The notes below the pieces were generated by a model that worked only from the letters and a program-made list of their open reading frames with translations, ran no database searches and was not told the DNA's origin. From CALMKX01 sp036274895 (GTDB taxonomy: Bacteria; Acidobacteriota; Thermoanaerobaculia; Multivoradales; SZUA-115), in NCBI GenBank assembly GCA_036274895.1, contig DASUEU010000003.1, positions 1-6,305 of the forward strand: 6,305 nucleotides of DNA, given 5' to 3'. This document shows, piece by piece, positions 6,189-6,305 of this stretch (position 1 is the first letter of the stretch; the number at the start of each line of letters is the position of its first letter). The position numbers and the translations under genes were made by a program.

Positions 6189-6224
6189 CCTACGATCGCA
6201 GGATCGTAGGCCCTTTGCGGGGCC
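6189..6224. repeat. Overlapping hairpins CCTACGATC/GATCGTAGG and GGCCC/GGGCC
   Basis: A perfect 9-bp stem (6189-6197 with 6202-6210, loop GCAG) shares its last bases with a second stem (6209-6213 with 6220-6224). The two folds exclude each other in part, so only one can form fully at a time. This is probably another dispersed repeat. Confidence 0.65.
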
Positions 6225-6273
6225 GCGGATGAGAGGGGGAGTGCCCCTTTCGGTCGCGGGTTACCACCTGACG

Positions 6274-6298
6274 GCGGCAGAGCCGCATGCGAAGGAGG
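6274..6298 (+). promoter_or_regulatory. Hairpin and strong Shine-Dalgarno for a gene probably starting at the right edge
   Basis: AAGGAGG (6292-6298) is followed by exactly seven bases to the window end, ideal spacing for a start codon at about 6306. A small hairpin GCGGC-AGA-GCCGC (6274-6286) lies just before it. This predicts a plus-strand gene immediately beyond the window; the start itself cannot be seen. Confidence 0.5.
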
Positions 6299-6305
6299 AC
6301 CGGTC

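Noticed and set aside
5944..6224. CRISPR array
   Set aside because: The hairpins differ from one another and are not evenly spaced direct repeats; no cas genes are present.
6280..6305. Start of a group II intron domain V (GAGCCGCATGCG)
   Set aside because: The complementary second half expected of domain V is not present in the bases that follow, and no intron-encoded reverse transcriptase is seen.

Overview
The window is GC-rich bacterial DNA, probably from a Gram-negative environmental lineage. The secreted-type gamma-glutamyltransferase, the small PspC and SCP2 proteins and the many short palindromic intergenic repeats fit groups such as Acidobacteriota, but no marker gene is present and the taxon is a guess.

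Layout: a minus-strand gamma-glutamyltransferase gene (YwrD-like subtype, C-terminus cut by the left edge) occupies 1-1551. A 418-bp divergent intergenic region follows, largely filled by a nested, roughly concentric inverted repeat (1581-1835). A plus-strand cluster then runs from 1970 to 5943: a 1114-residue two-domain ClpA/ClpB-type AAA+ protein, a 136-residue SCP2-like protein and a 64-residue PspC-domain membrane protein. The spacings (21 bp, then 2 bp) and the Shine-Dalgarno sites indicate one operon. From 5944 to 6305 there is no gene, only a row of unrelated small hairpin repeats and, at the very edge, a strong Shine-Dalgarno that probably serves a gene just outside.

The main discovery is the AAA+ protein. 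Its last ~270 residues match peptide chain release factor 2 (RF2) from domain 1 through domain 2 and the C-terminal segment. The whole GGQ peptidyl-hydrolysis domain is missing, and the SPF stop-codon motif is changed to TPA. The N-terminus has a membrane anchor and a helical region in place of the usual Clp N domain. The first AAA+ ring has lost its Walker B and arginine-finger residues but keeps a pore-loop tyrosine. The second ring keeps all catalytic motifs but has lost the GYVG pore loop. This suggests a membrane-attached unfoldase carrying a release-factor-derived ribosome-binding or substrate adaptor, possibly a translation quality-control machine. The function is inference; I do not recall a characterised member of this architecture.
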